Of a DNA stretch of 62,439 nucleotides, positions 23,738-32,764 are shown in pieces. Position 1 is the stretch's first letter. Every line of letters starts with the position of its first letter. This stretch comes from an uncultured Pelagibacteraceae bacterium. GTDB taxonomy: Bacteria; Pseudomonadota; Alphaproteobacteria; Pelagibacterales; AG-422-B15. Position numbers and translations under genes: made by a program. The stretch is from the NCBI GenBank assembly GCA_902526565.1, contig CABZLP010000005.1, positions 1 through 62,439 on the forward strand. The letters run 5' to 3'. The notes beneath the pieces are model-generated. The model saw only the letters and a program-made list of their open reading frames with translations, did no database searches and was not told where the DNA came from.

Positions 23738-25132
23738 TCAAGATGAAGTGATCATCTTACTGGGACTTAGAAGTGATTTAATTTTCTTATTTTCTAGATA
23801 TTTTAAAATTTTATTTGCCTCTACAAGTGATATATTTTTCTTGTGGGCAAGTTTAGCCAACTCAGCTGCCTTCGTATAGCCAATCTCTGGGGCAAGAGCC
23901 GTAACAAGCATTAGTGAATTTTCAACGCCTTGCTTAATATTTTTGACATTAGGCTTGATCCCTTTAAGGCATTTATCATTAAAATTAGTTATCGCTGAAG
24001 CAAGTAAATTAATTGAATTAATGATATTTAAGCCTATGAGTGGTTTGAATGCATTAAGTTCAAAGTGACCTTGTGAACCTGCCATTGAGATAACATTATG
24101 GAAACCCATCACTTGTAAACACACCATTGTTAAGGCTTCACTTTGAGTAGGATTAACTTTACCTGGCATGATTGATGATCCAGGTTCATTCTCAGGTAGG
24201 CTGAGCTCACCCAAACCTGAGCGAGGACCTGAAGCTAAAAGTCTTATGTCATTTCCAATTTTAAATAAATCAGTGGCAATTACATTAAGTACGCCTGATA
24301 GCTCTACAATTGAGTCATGAGACGCAAGTGCTTGAAATTTATTCTTAGCAGGTTTGAATTTTGACTTAGTTATTTTACTTATTTCTGAAACCACAATTTG
24401 GTCAAAACCACGTTTCGTATTTAATCCTGTACCTACAGCGGTTCCACCTTGTGCAAGGTAACTTAAGTTTGACAAAGCTACTTCAACTCTTCGAATATTT
24501 GAATTGATTTGCGCTTGATATCCAGAAAATTCTTGTCCTAACGAAAGCGGAGTTGCATCCTGCAGGTGAGTTCTTCCGATCTTTATAATACTTTTCCATT
24601 TCTGAGATTGGGATTTTAATACTTTCTCCATGCTTTTTAATGCTGGGAGAAGTTCATTTATAATTTTTAATTTAGCTGCGATATTTATAGCCGATGGGAA
24701 GCTGTCGTTAGTTGACTGGCTTTTATTAACGTGATCATTTGGATGAACAGGCGAATTTGTTCCAAGTTTTTTTGATATTTTCCTGTTTGCTATGTTGGCA
24801 ATAACCTCGTTTACATTCATATTTGTTTGTGTTCCGGATCCAGTCTGCCAAACAGAAAGGGGGAAATGTTCCTTATATTTTCCTGATGAAACTTGTTTTG
24901 CAGCATCAATAATCGCGTTAGCTATTTTAGGACTTAGAAGCTTTTGTTTTTGGTTGGCTTTTGCACACGACATCTTAATAACTGCCAAGGCATGAATTAT
25001 CTCAATTGGCATAATATCATTGCCAATTCTAAAATTCTTTAATGATCTTTGAGTTTGTGCTCCCCATAAATTAGTGTTGGCGACTTTAATTCTACCCAAA
25101 CTGTCTTCTTCTTGTCTTGTTTTTTGACTCAT
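23738..25132 (-). CDS. fumC: Class II fumarate hydratase FumC
   Basis: TCA-cycle enzyme interconverting fumarate and malate, iron-independent. 464 residues, usual length. Superfamily signature GSSIMPGKVNPTQSEA is present, along with WQTGSGTQTNMNVNEV, HPNDHVNKSQSTNDSFP, GRTHLQDATPLSLGQEF and GGTAVGTGLNT. Start ATG at 25130-25132. First gene of a minus-strand group with the RHH gene, uvrD and pepP. A perfect palindrome lies just upstream of its start. Confidence 0.97.
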   Translation of the reverse strand: MSQKTRQEEDSLGRIKVANTNLWGAQTQRSLKNFRIGNDIMPIEIIHALAVIKMSCAKANQKQKLLSPKIANAIIDAAKQVSSGKYKEHFPLSVWQTGSGTQTNMNVNEVIANIANRKISKKLGTNSPVHPNDHVNKSQSTNDSFPSAINIAAKLKIINELLPALKSMEKVLKSQSQKWKSIIKIGRTHLQDATPLSLGQEFSGYQAQINSNIRRVEVALSNLSYLAQGGTAVGTGLNTKRGFDQIVVSEISKITKSKFKPAKNKFQALASHDSIVELSGVLNVIATDLFKIGNDIRLLASGPRSGLGELSLPENEPGSSIMPGKVNPTQSEALTMVCLQVMGFHNVISMAGSQGHFELNAFKPLIGLNIINSINLLASAITNFNDKCLKGIKPNVKNIKQGVENSLMLVTALAPEIGYTKAAELAKLAHKKNISLVEANKILKYLENKKIKSLLSPSKMITSS

Positions 25133-25139
25133 GATGAAT

Positions 25140-25151
25140 GTACTATAGTAC
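25140..25151. promoter_or_regulatory. 12-bp perfect palindrome just upstream of fumC
   Basis: GTACTATAGTAC is a perfect inverted repeat 8-19 bases before the fumC ATG. It could be an operator, perhaps for the RHH protein encoded two genes away in the same transcription unit, since RHH proteins bind short palindromes as dimers. Chance occurrence in AT-rich DNA cannot be excluded. Confidence 0.25.
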
Positions 25152-25202
25152 CCTAATATATTACATATGGTAAGCGATTAAGCTTTTTCAATGATAATTC
25201 TA

Positions 25203-25283
25203 TTATACTACTGCAAATCCGAAATGAAATGCCAGTAATAACAAGAAAATAAGTGAGAGTGCAGCTAGGTAGTAAGGAATCAT
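25203..25283 (-). CDS. Possible 26-residue single-span membrane peptide
   Basis: A short ORF between the fumC and thioesterase starts reads MIPYYLAALSL then IFLLLLAFHFGFAVV and stops. It is almost entirely one hydrophobic helix, unlike random AT-rich translation, and resembles small respiratory or envelope accessory peptides in layout. There is no good Shine-Dalgarno sequence, and no family is recognised. It could be chance. Confidence 0.3.
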   Translation of the reverse strand: MIPYYLAALSLIFLLLLAFHFGFAVV

Positions 25284-25370
25284 AAATTTGGATTATCAGA
25301 GTCCATAACTTTTAAAACTAGTAATTTTTAGACATTTTAAAAGTGAATAAGTAAATTAAGGTTTAATTTT

Positions 25371-25763
25371 ATGTTTAAAAAACGACAAGAAAGTCCGTCA
25401 GGAAAATTTTTAAATTTTGAACTTATAAAAGAAGAGGATGGGATTTTCTTTTTTGAAATAATTTTTCCACCCGAGACGGCAAGTCCACTCAATTTAGTTC
25501 AAGGTGGAATGATTGATGCAGCCTTAGACGAAGCTACTTCAATGACAGCATATATTGCTTTTAAGGAAGAAAAACTTCCACTTACAACAGATCATCATGT
25601 TTTATTTCATAGGCCGATGCCACTCGGCAAGGCTACTATGCAAACTCAAATTATAAAATACGGCAAGACAGTTACGACTATTGAGGGAAAGTTATTTGAT
25701 CAGAACGAAAGGTTAGTTGCAACAATGCTTCATACAGCTTTGCCAACGAGTATTCCAAATTAG
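25371..25763 (+). CDS. Hotdog-fold thioesterase (PaaI/4HBT family)
   Basis: 130 residues. The segment NLVQGGMIDAALDEATSMTA has the HGG-like loop and the Asp/Glu helix of the PaaI-type hotdog fold, and TDHHVLFHRPMPLG is the typical following strand. Such enzymes hydrolyse acyl-CoA thioesters, for example phenylacetyl-CoA or medium-chain acyl-CoA; the substrate cannot be read. It stands alone, followed by tmRNA on the opposite strand. No clear ribosome binding site precedes the ATG. Confidence 0.8.
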   Translation: MFKKRQESPSGKFLNFELIKEEDGIFFFEIIFPPETASPLNLVQGGMIDAALDEATSMTAYIAFKEEKLPLTTDHHVLFHRPMPLGKATMQTQIIKYGKTVTTIEGKLFDQNERLVATMLHTALPTSIPN

Positions 25764-25779
25764 CTTTTTATGAATGAAG

Positions 25780-26033
25780 TGGGAGACTTCTGTTGCCCGG
25801 TGCCTCCCGAACCGCGCTTACCTAATTAGATTAAGCAGCGAGCGCTAATTTATTGTTAGCATTTAAAAGTTAGCCCGATAACGGCGGTACAATGCCGAGA
25901 GAAAAACTTACCTTTAATCATTCGTCGATCCTGTATCACCCCCTAAAAAATGGTGGAGGTGCCGGGTACCGCCCCCGGGTCCGTAATGGGTATTATATAA
26001 GCCGTTTATCTCTATAGCTGGGATATCCCCAGC
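25780..26033 (-). ncRNA. ssrA: Transfer-messenger RNA, circularly permuted two-piece form (alpha-type)
   Basis: Read on the minus strand, an acceptor segment comes first and ends in CACCTCCACCA (3' end 25951). Seven bases later a coding segment begins with GGGGGTG (5' end 25943). GGGGGTG and CACCTCC form a seven-pair acceptor stem containing the G3-U70 wobble used for alanylation. CCGGG/CCCGG gives the T-arm and GATACAGGATCGACG the D-loop analogue. The coding piece carries a resume reading frame at 25860-25831, GCT...TAA, encoding ANNKLALAA, followed by a GGGAG/CTCCC pseudoknot-like stem. CCA lying before the 5' G shows circular permutation, as in alphaproteobacteria. Outer ends are approximate; a hairpin at 26017-26033 probably marks the start of the acceptor piece. 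Confidence 0.93.
25831..25860 (-). other. tmRNA proteolysis-tag reading frame (ANNKLALAA, stop)
   Basis: Ten codons on the minus strand: GCT AAC AAT AAA TTA GCG, then CTC GCT GCT TAA. With the alanine carried by tmRNA the full tag would be AANNKLALAA. The ALAA ending is the usual ClpXP/ClpAP degron. At nine encoded residues it is short compared with well-known alphaproteobacterial tags such as the Caulobacter one. Confidence 0.9.
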
Positions 26034-26114
26034 AATCTGAATATAGTTTGATATTGAATCTTTTTAAAGAGGCTATTCTTATTATAATATGCCATTAATA
26101 TTTGATTCACAAAA

Positions 26115-27050
26115 ATGCCTGTAAATAAAGAACAACTTGAAGAGATAGAAGCTTTACGCTCTGAAAAAACTGAGACAGTCAGAGTTACTGCTCCTGAGTT
26201 AGAGGCTGTTTTGTACCAGCCCATTGAAGTTCTCGATCATGGGTTTGTTCGAGTTATTGACTATATGGGTGATGACAGTTCTGTTGTTCAATCTGCTAGG
26301 GTCTCTTATGGTAAAGGGACAAAGAAAATTTCAAATGATCAAGGTCTAATTAAATACTTGATGAGACATCGCCACTCAACGCCTTTTGAAATGTGTGAGA
26401 TTAAGTTTCATATAAAGTTACCAATTTTTATTGCTCGTCAGTGGATTAGACATAGGACTGCGAATGTAAATGAATATTCAGCTAGGTATTCAATACTTGA
26501 TAAAGAGTTCTACATACCCTCTGCAGAAAATTTAGCGGCCCAATCTCAGATTAACAATCAGGGTCGGGGGGACGCACTAACTGATGACGAAGCATCAAAT
26601 GTTATTCAAATATTAAAAAATGATGCAGAGCAAACGTACGCAAATTATGAGACACTTTTAAATGAAAACTCCTCAGGGGGAGTTTTGGATGAGGGAAAGT
26701 CTGGTATTGCGCGCGAACTTGCAAGAATGAACCTTACATTAAATACGTATACACAATGGTATTGGAAAATTGATCTCAACAATCTTCTGCATTTTCTAGC
26801 CTTGAGAGCTGACGACCATGCTCAATACGAGATCAGAGTTTATGCAGATGTAATGCTTGATCTGGTAAAAAAATGGGTTCCTTTGACTTATGAGGCATTT
26901 GAAGACTACCGCATGGGAGGTACAGAGTTGTCAGCAAAAGAAATTCATCTGATGAAAAAACTTCTCAATGGAGAAAAAGTTTCATTTGAAGAGGAAGGTC
27001 TATCTAAAAGAGAGTGGAGCGAACTCCAAAAGAAATTTGACCTTAATTAG
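26115..27050 (+). CDS. thyX: Flavin-dependent thymidylate synthase ThyX
   Basis: FAD/NADPH-dependent conversion of dUMP to dTMP, replacing ThyA. 311 residues. The ThyX signature RHRX7S is present as [11 protein letters not shown] (112-122). [17 protein letters not shown] and the C-terminal [25 protein letters not shown] complete the flavin and substrate sites. Start ATG at 26115 is 82 bases from the divergent tmRNA. The 3' end overlaps convergent mrp by eight bases. Confidence 0.97.
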   Translation: MPVNKEQLEEIEALRSEKTETVRVTAPELEAVLYQPIEVLDHGFVRVIDYMGDDSSVVQSARVSYGKGTKKISNDQGLIKYLMRHRHSTPFEMCEIKFHIKLPIFIARQWIRHRTANVNEYSARYSILDKEFYIPSAENLAAQSQINNQGRGDALTDDEASNVIQILKNDAEQTYANYETLLNENSSGGVLDEGKSGIARELARMNLTLNTYTQWYWKIDLNNLLHFLALRADDHAQYEIRVYADVMLDLVKKWVPLTYEAFEDYRMGGTELSAKEIHLMKKLLNGEKVSFEEEGLSKREWSELQKKFDLN

Positions 27051-28128
27051 TACTGGACAGTTTTTCTAATTTCAGCCTTTTAATTAAAGTCTCTGCCAAC
27101 TCATTAAATATTTTACTAACTTTGTGGTCAGGCACTAAATTAGTTAAAGGATGACCTTTGTCACTTTGTTCCATGAGCAATGGATCATGCGGTAAATTTG
27201 CTAAAATTTCATAATCATATTTTTCAGCTATATCTTTGGTTTTGCTCTCACCATAAAGACTATATTCTTTACCAGTGTCCGGTGCTAAAAAATAACTCAT
27301 ATTTTCAACTATGCCGAGTATTGGGACTTTAGTTTTTTCAAACATTTTTAAACCGCGCACAACATCGATCAAAGCAATATCTTGAGGCGTTGTTACAATA
27401 ATGCTTCCGGAAATATTAATTTTTTGAATAAGTGACAGTTGAACATCACCAGTACCAGGGGGTAAGTCAATCACCATTATGTCAGCATCCCCCCAATTAA
27501 CTTTATCGATCATTTCATTAATTGCCTTCATGACCATGAGTCCACGCCAAATAATTGGATTTTCATCATTTACCATATACCCCATAGACATTGTGGAAAT
27601 GCCATATCGATCTATAGTTTCTATTTTTTCTCCATCAGATGAAGGCTTTTCATTTACACCAATCATTTTCGGAATTGACGGTCCATAAATGTCAGCGTCT
27701 AACAGGCATGTTTTAAGTCCTATAGATTTGAAAGCGCATGCAAGGTTCACAGCGACAGTTGACTTGCCTACACCACCTTTTCCAGAGGCAACAGCTAAAA
27801 TATATTTTATTTTGGATGTACCAGCGTTATTTGATTTTTTTACCTGAGCACTATTTTCTTTTTCATTTTCTAAATTTTCTTTGTGGTATGTTGTAATAAT
27901 ATTTACTTTTGTGATACCAGGAATTTCATTAAGAGCAGCTCGAACATCGTTAAATATTTTTTCATTTTTTTTTTGATCCATCTCATCAAATTCTAATATG
28001 CAATCAATTTTACCATCACTTGCGTTGATATTTTTCACCATACCTAGAGCTACGATATTCTCACCTTTACTGTCGTTCATTACTTGTCCAAGTAAGTGTA
28101 ATGCTTGATTTTCTAGAGTTTCTGCCAT
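27043..28128 (-). CDS. mrp: Mrp/ApbC-type iron-sulfur cluster carrier ATPase
   Basis: P-loop ATPase of the Mrp/NBP35 family that delivers Fe-S clusters. 361 residues. The N-terminal half (about 5-83) is a MIP18/DUF59-like domain; a Lys/Asn-rich linker leads to the deviant Walker [10 protein letters not shown] (115-123), then [12 protein letters not shown] and [14 protein letters not shown]. The usual CxxC pair after ENMSYF is absent ([12 protein letters not shown]), a variant seen in alphaproteobacterial Mrp. Divergent from hflK. Confidence 0.94.
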   Translation of the reverse strand: MAETLENQALHLLGQVMNDSKGENIVALGMVKNINASDGKIDCILEFDEMDQKKNEKIFNDVRAALNEIPGITKVNIITTYHKENLENEKENSAQVKKSNNAGTSKIKYILAVASGKGGVGKSTVAVNLACAFKSIGLKTCLLDADIYGPSIPKMIGVNEKPSSDGEKIETIDRYGISTMSMGYMVNDENPIIWRGLMVMKAINEMIDKVNWGDADIMVIDLPPGTGDVQLSLIQKINISGSIIVTTPQDIALIDVVRGLKMFEKTKVPILGIVENMSYFLAPDTGKEYSLYGESKTKDIAEKYDYEILANLPHDPLLMEQSDKGHPLTNLVPDHKVSKIFNELAETLIKRLKLEKLSSTN

Positions 28129-28233
28129 TTTTTTGAACTTGTATTATAATAATTAATCACAATATATCATAGGGATACTTGTAATTAATTGCTTTTAACC
28201 ATTTTTACCATATATAAATATTCAATTAATAAA

Positions 28234-29304
28234 ATGTCTTGGTCTGATAACAATAATAATGATCCTTGGGGATCTTCTGGTAACGGCAGCGGCAGACGTG
28301 GTCCTGGACCAAACATGGACGATGTAATTCGAAATGCTCAAAATAAATTTAAAGGAATGATGCCTGGCTCTTTTTTTGGAAAGTTAGGGCCAATGGTCAT
28401 AATAGGAATTCTAATTCTAATTTGGCTAGCAAGCGGCTTTTACAGAGTGCTACCTGATGAGCAAGGAGTAGTTCTTCAATTTGGAAAATATACCAAAACT
28501 ACTCAACCTGGTTTAAATTACCATCTTCCTTATCCAATTGAGAGAGTTTTCACTCCTAAGGTTACTAAAATTAATAGAATAGATGTTGGTTATCGTCAAA
28601 GCCCTGATTCACGTGTTACAGCGATTCGTGACGTCGAGGAAGAAAGCTTGATGCTAACTGGAGATGAAAATATTGTAGATATTGATTTTTCTGTTTTTTG
28701 GTTAATCAATGATGCCGGAAAGTTTCTGTTTAATGTACAGGCCCCAGAATTAACTGTAAAAAGTGCTGCTGAAACAGCTATGCGTGAGTCTATAGGTCAA
28801 GCTTCAATTCAATCTATTTTAACCGAGGGGAGAACAGAAATTGAAGATAAAACTCGAGTATTAATTCAAGAAATATTAGATGAGTACGGAACTGGAATAA
28901 CTATAACGCAGGTTCAGACACAAAAAGCTGATCCGCCTGCTCAAGTTATTGATGCATTCAGAGATGTCCAAGCCGCACGTGCAGATAGGGAAAGACAACG
29001 TAACGAAGCTGAAGCTTATGCTAATGATATAATCCCAAGGGCTCGAGGTGAAGCAGAGCAGATACTTCAATCGGCTGAAGGTTATAGGCAAAAAGTGATA
29101 GCTGATAGTGAAGGTAAAGCTGCTAGATTTTTATCAATTCAAGCTGAGTATGCTAAAGCCCCATCTGTTACAAGAAAGAGAATTTTTTATGAAACCATGG
29201 AAGATGTGTTTTCTGACATGGATAAAGTAATTATCGATAAAAATGGAGGGGACTCAGTAGTGCCTTACCTGCCCTTACCAGAATTAAAGAAAACTCAGGA
29301 TTAA
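28234..29304 (+). CDS. hflK: Membrane protease modulator HflK (SPFH/prohibitin family)
   Basis: HflK and HflC form a large inner-membrane cage around FtsH and limit its proteolysis of membrane proteins. The start is the ATG giving MSWSDNNNNDPWGSSG, the usual Gly/Asn-rich HflK N-terminus; an upstream TTG at 28189 would add 15 unlikely residues. From this ATG the protein has 356 residues: a membrane helix at about 50-70, an SPFH domain (VLPDEQGVVLQFGKY...), and a long Ala/Glu/Arg coiled coil from about 240. Two bases separate it from hflC. Confidence 0.95.
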   Translation: MSWSDNNNNDPWGSSGNGSGRRGPGPNMDDVIRNAQNKFKGMMPGSFFGKLGPMVIIGILILIWLASGFYRVLPDEQGVVLQFGKYTKTTQPGLNYHLPYPIERVFTPKVTKINRIDVGYRQSPDSRVTAIRDVEEESLMLTGDENIVDIDFSVFWLINDAGKFLFNVQAPELTVKSAAETAMRESIGQASIQSILTEGRTEIEDKTRVLIQEILDEYGTGITITQVQTQKADPPAQVIDAFRDVQAARADRERQRNEAEAYANDIIPRARGEAEQILQSAEGYRQKVIADSEGKAARFLSIQAEYAKAPSVTRKRIFYETMEDVFSDMDKVIIDKNGGDSVVPYLPLPELKKTQD

Positions 29305-29306
29305 AT

Positions 29307-30176
29307 ATGAGAGCGTCTAGAATTTCCCTTATCGTAATTGGCCTAATTGCTATTATTTCGTATTTTACATTGTTTACTGTTTTGGAAGTAAAAAATGCAA
29401 TTGTCCTTCAGTTTGGAGATCCAAAAAGGGTAATCACTGAACCAGGTCTTAATTTTAAGATTCCATTTATTCAAAATGTTATATTTATCGATAACAGAAT
29501 ATTAGACATCGATGCACCGGCAGCTGAAATTATTGCTTCAGACCAAAAGAGGCTCATTGTTGACGCGTTTGTAAAATTTAAAATTGTTGATGTGTTAGAA
29601 TTCTATAAAGCCCTCGGAAATGAAAATGTAGCGAGATCAAGAATATCTGCTGTCGTCAACTCTCGAATTCGTGGCGTCTTAGGTGAAGAACCTTTAGCAT
29701 CAGTTTTGTCAGAAAATAGATCTAAACTAATGAAACAAATTACTTCGCTTGTTGAAGCTGAAGTAAGAAATTTTGGTATTGAGATAGTTGATGTAAGAAT
29801 TAAGCGAGCAGATTTACCTGAAGCAAACAGTCAGGCTATTTTTGCTAGAATGCAAACAGAAAGAGAAAGAGAAGCAAGAGAGTTCAGAGCTCAAGGTGCA
29901 GAGATGGCACAAAAAATAAGATCAACTGCAGATAAAGAGGTTACAATAATTAAATCGCAAGCAGAAAAAGAAGCGAATATCGTTCGTGGTGAAGGTGACG
30001 GAATGGCAAACAAAGTCTTTGCAGAAGCATTTGGTAAAGATCCTGAATTTTTCGCTTTTTATAGAGCCATGCAAGCCTATACTGAAGGTCTTAACAGTGA
30101 CGACACAACGATGATCTTGTCTCCCGAGAGTGAGTTTTTTGAGTACTTCGGAGACTTTAGAAGCGTAGGAAATTAA
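29307..30176 (+). CDS. hflC: Membrane protease modulator HflC
   Basis: SPFH partner of HflK. 289 residues: an N-terminal membrane helix at about 7-27, EVKNAIVLQFGDPKRVITEPGL at the start of the SPFH domain, KRADLPEANSQAIFARMQTERE leading into the coiled coil, and the family-typical FGKDPEFFAFYRAMQAY near the end. Immediately follows hflK; DUF2065 and degP follow, a common alphaproteobacterial order. Confidence 0.96.
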   Translation: MRASRISLIVIGLIAIISYFTLFTVLEVKNAIVLQFGDPKRVITEPGLNFKIPFIQNVIFIDNRILDIDAPAAEIIASDQKRLIVDAFVKFKIVDVLEFYKALGNENVARSRISAVVNSRIRGVLGEEPLASVLSENRSKLMKQITSLVEAEVRNFGIEIVDVRIKRADLPEANSQAIFARMQTEREREAREFRAQGAEMAQKIRSTADKEVTIIKSQAEKEANIVRGEGDGMANKVFAEAFGKDPEFFAFYRAMQAYTEGLNSDDTTMILSPESEFFEYFGDFRSVGN

Positions 30177-30200
30177 ATTACATAATCTCCGATAATAAAT

Positions 30201-30389
30201 ATGACCCAATTCGTATTAGGTTCTTTAGGCATGTTATTAATAATAGAAGGTCTTCTTTACGCCTTATTTCCAACTAGAATGAAAGCAATGATTACAAGTA
30301 TGTTAAATATGAATAATGATACATTAAAGTGGGGTGGATTAATGTCAGCAATATTAGGCTTTATAATGCTGTGGTTGGTGATCGAATGA
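30201..30389 (+). CDS. DUF2065 family small membrane protein
   Basis: 62 residues with two hydrophobic helices (about 5-22 and 43-60) separated by a short loop with PTRMKAM. This pattern and the place just after hflC match DUF2065 (YjeT-like), a conserved partner of hflKC of unknown role. The stop overlaps the degP start (ATGA), so translation is probably coupled. Confidence 0.85.
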   Translation: MTQFVLGSLGMLLIIEGLLYALFPTRMKAMITSMLNMNNDTLKWGGLMSAILGFIMLWLVIE

Positions 30390-31789
30390 TTAATAAATAT
30401 TTTATTTTTCCATTATCTTTATTCATATATTTGAATAGCATAATCATTACATTTGCCTTTACGGGCCCAGACACATTTTCTGATTTAGCAGAAAACGTAT
30501 CCCCATCAGTAGTAAACATTTCTACAACTGGTGTAATAGAGCAAACAGGACCTGAGGTCCCATCAATAGAAGATTTTTTTAACTTCCCATTTAATATGCC
30601 ACGATCTGAACCGTCTGAACGGGAGTTTAGTTCTTTGGGCTCAGGTTTTGTTATATCCAAAGATGGCTTTATAGTTACCAATAACCATGTAGTTGAAAAT
30701 GCATCTGATATACAAGTAACATTTACAGATGGTACAAAAATAGAGGCTGAATTAATCGCGGCTGATGCTGAAACCGATCTAGCTCTTTTAAAAGTTGATG
30801 CAAACAATCTGGATTATCTTGAATTTGGTGATTCTGATACAGCTAAGGTTGGAAACTGGGTTATGGCAATTGGAAATCCACATGGCTTAGGGGGAACTGT
30901 CACTGCTGGAATAGTATCCGCAAGAGGTAGGATGTTAGGAGGAAGATACGATGACTTTATTCAAACGGATGCCTCAATTAATAGAGGCAACTCAGGTGGA
31001 CCTCTTTTCAATCTAGAGGGTAAAGTAATTGGCGTGAATTCTATGATTATTTCGCCTAGTGGCGGATCAATTGGCATTGGTTTTGCGATTCCATCTAATT
31101 TAGCTAAAAATATTATTGATCAACTAAAGGATACTGGAGAAATAGAAAGGGCATGGCTAGGAGTAAGAATACAAGAAGTAACCGAAGAGATAGCTCAAAG
31201 CCTGGGTCTTACCAAAACATATGGCGCTTTAGTTCAAGGCTTAACACCAGATAGTCCGGCTCTAAGTGGTGGCGTAAAAGAAGGTGATATAATTATTGAG
31301 TTTAATGGCAAAGAAGTTGAGTCGGTTCAAACACTCCCCAAATTAGTAGCAGAGGCAAATATAGGAGAAATAAGCACTGTTGTTGTGTGGAGAGATGAAA
31401 AAGAAGTTTTATTAAATGTCAATCTTGGTAAGCAGCCTTCCCTTGAAGAACTTGCTAGTATTGAAAATAATGGATCATCAATTAACGTAGCTGAGTTAGG
31501 TATTAAAATACGAACAATTTCAGATGAAGACAAAGAGAGGTTACAGCTACCGTCGACTCAGCAAGGCGTCATTTTATCTGAAATAGATAATGACTCATTT
31601 CTTATAAGGCAAAACATAAAAAAAGATGACATCATAATTGAAATACAAAACAAAGTTATAAATTCAACAGGGGATGTATTAGAAATTATTGATGAAGTAG
31701 TAGCTCAAGGAAAAGAAAATATTTTGATAGTTTTTTATGCAGGTCCCAATTCAAGAAAATATATAGGCGCAAAACTTTCGCTTGATTAA
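30386..31789 (+). CDS. degP: Periplasmic serine protease DegP/HtrA (Do family)
   Basis: Envelope chaperone-protease. The start is taken as the ATG at 30386, overlapping the DUF2065 stop, which gives MINKYFIFPLSL and a clear signal peptide; a frame extension upstream to 30329 would destroy that signal. The protein has 467 residues. Catalytic triad: His about 101 in TNNHVV, Asp about 131 in ETDLALL, Ser about 203 in GNSGGPLF. Two PDZ domains follow (about 260-350 and 375-465). Co-location with hflKC fits a membrane quality-control operon. Confidence 0.95.
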   Translation: MINKYFIFPLSLFIYLNSIIITFAFTGPDTFSDLAENVSPSVVNISTTGVIEQTGPEVPSIEDFFNFPFNMPRSEPSEREFSSLGSGFVISKDGFIVTNNHVVENASDIQVTFTDGTKIEAELIAADAETDLALLKVDANNLDYLEFGDSDTAKVGNWVMAIGNPHGLGGTVTAGIVSARGRMLGGRYDDFIQTDASINRGNSGGPLFNLEGKVIGVNSMIISPSGGSIGIGFAIPSNLAKNIIDQLKDTGEIERAWLGVRIQEVTEEIAQSLGLTKTYGALVQGLTPDSPALSGGVKEGDIIIEFNGKEVESVQTLPKLVAEANIGEISTVVVWRDEKEVLLNVNLGKQPSLEELASIENNGSSINVAELGIKIRTISDEDKERLQLPSTQQGVILSEIDNDSFLIRQNIKKDDIIIEIQNKVINSTGDVLEIIDEVVAQGKENILIVFYAGPNSRKYIGAKLSLD

Positions 31790-31795
31790 TGAAAC

Positions 31796-32671
31796 ATGTC
31801 TAGAGATTTAATTGTTATCTTTGGACCTACAGCAAGTGGAAAATCAAAAAAAGCAATTGACATCGCTTTAAATCATAAATCATCGATCATTAACTTGGAT
31901 AGTATGCAAGTTTATAAAGATTTAAAAATCCTTACCGACAGGCCAACAGAAGCAGACTTAAGCATATGCGATCATAGATTATATGGTTATCTTAGTGGAG
32001 ATGAATCAAGTACAGCTGCATCATGGTTAAATGATGCAGTAAATGAGATTAAAAAATGTTTCAGTAACAAAAAACTTCCTATTTTGGTAGGAGGTACAGG
32101 AATGTATTTAAATGCACTTAAGTTTGGCTTAGCTGATATTCCGGATATTGATGAAACAATAAAAAATGAAACTCAAGGTTTATTTGATAGTTATGGACTT
32201 AGATTTCTTTTTGATGAGATAAAGAAAAGTTATCCGTCTACTAAAATTCAAGAAAATGACAGACAAAGAATATTTAGAAGCTATTCACTATTAAAACAAA
32301 CAGGTAAAGTATTAGAAGAATGGCAATTAAGTACTTCTCCTGCAATTGATGATATAAATTACCACATATTACTAACAACCACTGAAAGAGATGAATTATA
32401 CTCCAAGGCAGAATTAAGAGTTGACCATATGTTTAAAAGTCTTGTGGTTGATGAAGTAAGTGATTTATTAAGCAAAGGCTATAACGATAATAAGTCTATT
32501 ATGAAAGCTATAGGAGTTAGGGAAATTAGAAGTTTCTTAGATAAAAAAATTGATCTTGAAGAATGTAAAAATACCATCAAAAAAAATACCAGAAATTACA
32601 TTAAAAGACAGCTAACTTGGATAAAAGGTAATAATATTACCCAAAGTATGGATATAAAGAAATTTATGTAA
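31796..32671 (+). CDS. miaA: tRNA dimethylallyltransferase MiaA
   Basis: Adds a dimethylallyl group to A37 of tRNAs reading UNN codons. 291 residues. P-loop GPTASGKS (9-16), NLDSMQVYKDL (substrate-binding), VGGTGMYLNAL, NDRQRIFRSY, and the C-terminal KNTRNYIKRQLTWIKG are all family motifs. Follows degP after six bases. In enterics miaA also neighbours hflKC, so this context is old. Confidence 0.96.
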   Translation: MSRDLIVIFGPTASGKSKKAIDIALNHKSSIINLDSMQVYKDLKILTDRPTEADLSICDHRLYGYLSGDESSTAASWLNDAVNEIKKCFSNKKLPILVGGTGMYLNALKFGLADIPDIDETIKNETQGLFDSYGLRFLFDEIKKSYPSTKIQENDRQRIFRSYSLLKQTGKVLEEWQLSTSPAIDDINYHILLTTTERDELYSKAELRVDHMFKSLVVDEVSDLLSKGYNDNKSIMKAIGVREIRSFLDKKIDLEECKNTIKKNTRNYIKRQLTWIKGNNITQSMDIKKFM

Positions 32672-32710
32672 TGTAAAAATCTTATATGCTTTTCATTAAT
32701 TTAATTGTAT

Positions 32711-32739
32711 TTGACTTTTGTAGCAAATCTCCATAGAAA
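32711..32739 (+). promoter_or_regulatory. Candidate sigma-70 promoter for ilvB-ilvH-ilvC
   Basis: TTGACT at 32711-32716 and TAGAAA at 32734-32739 are separated by 17 bases and lie 26 bases before the ilvB ATG. An AAGGGGAA ribosome binding site follows at about 32754-32761. No leader peptide or hairpin is seen here, unlike upstream of leuA. Confidence 0.45.
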
Positions 32740-32764
32740 GTCACTTCAAACGTAAGGGGAATTT

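Noticed and set aside
28189-28233. Upstream TTG extension of hflK
   Set aside because: The added residues (MLLTIFTIYKY...) do not fit the HflK N-terminus, and the ATG at 28234 gives the usual MSW...NDPWG start.
30361-30807. 148-residue minus-strand open frame over degP
   Set aside because: Antisense shadow of the degP signal and protease region; no recognisable protein.
32672-32764. Attenuator or leader peptide upstream of ilvB
   Set aside because: No run of Ile/Val/Leu codons and no strong hairpin in this 93-base gap; only a promoter-like pair and a ribosome binding site.
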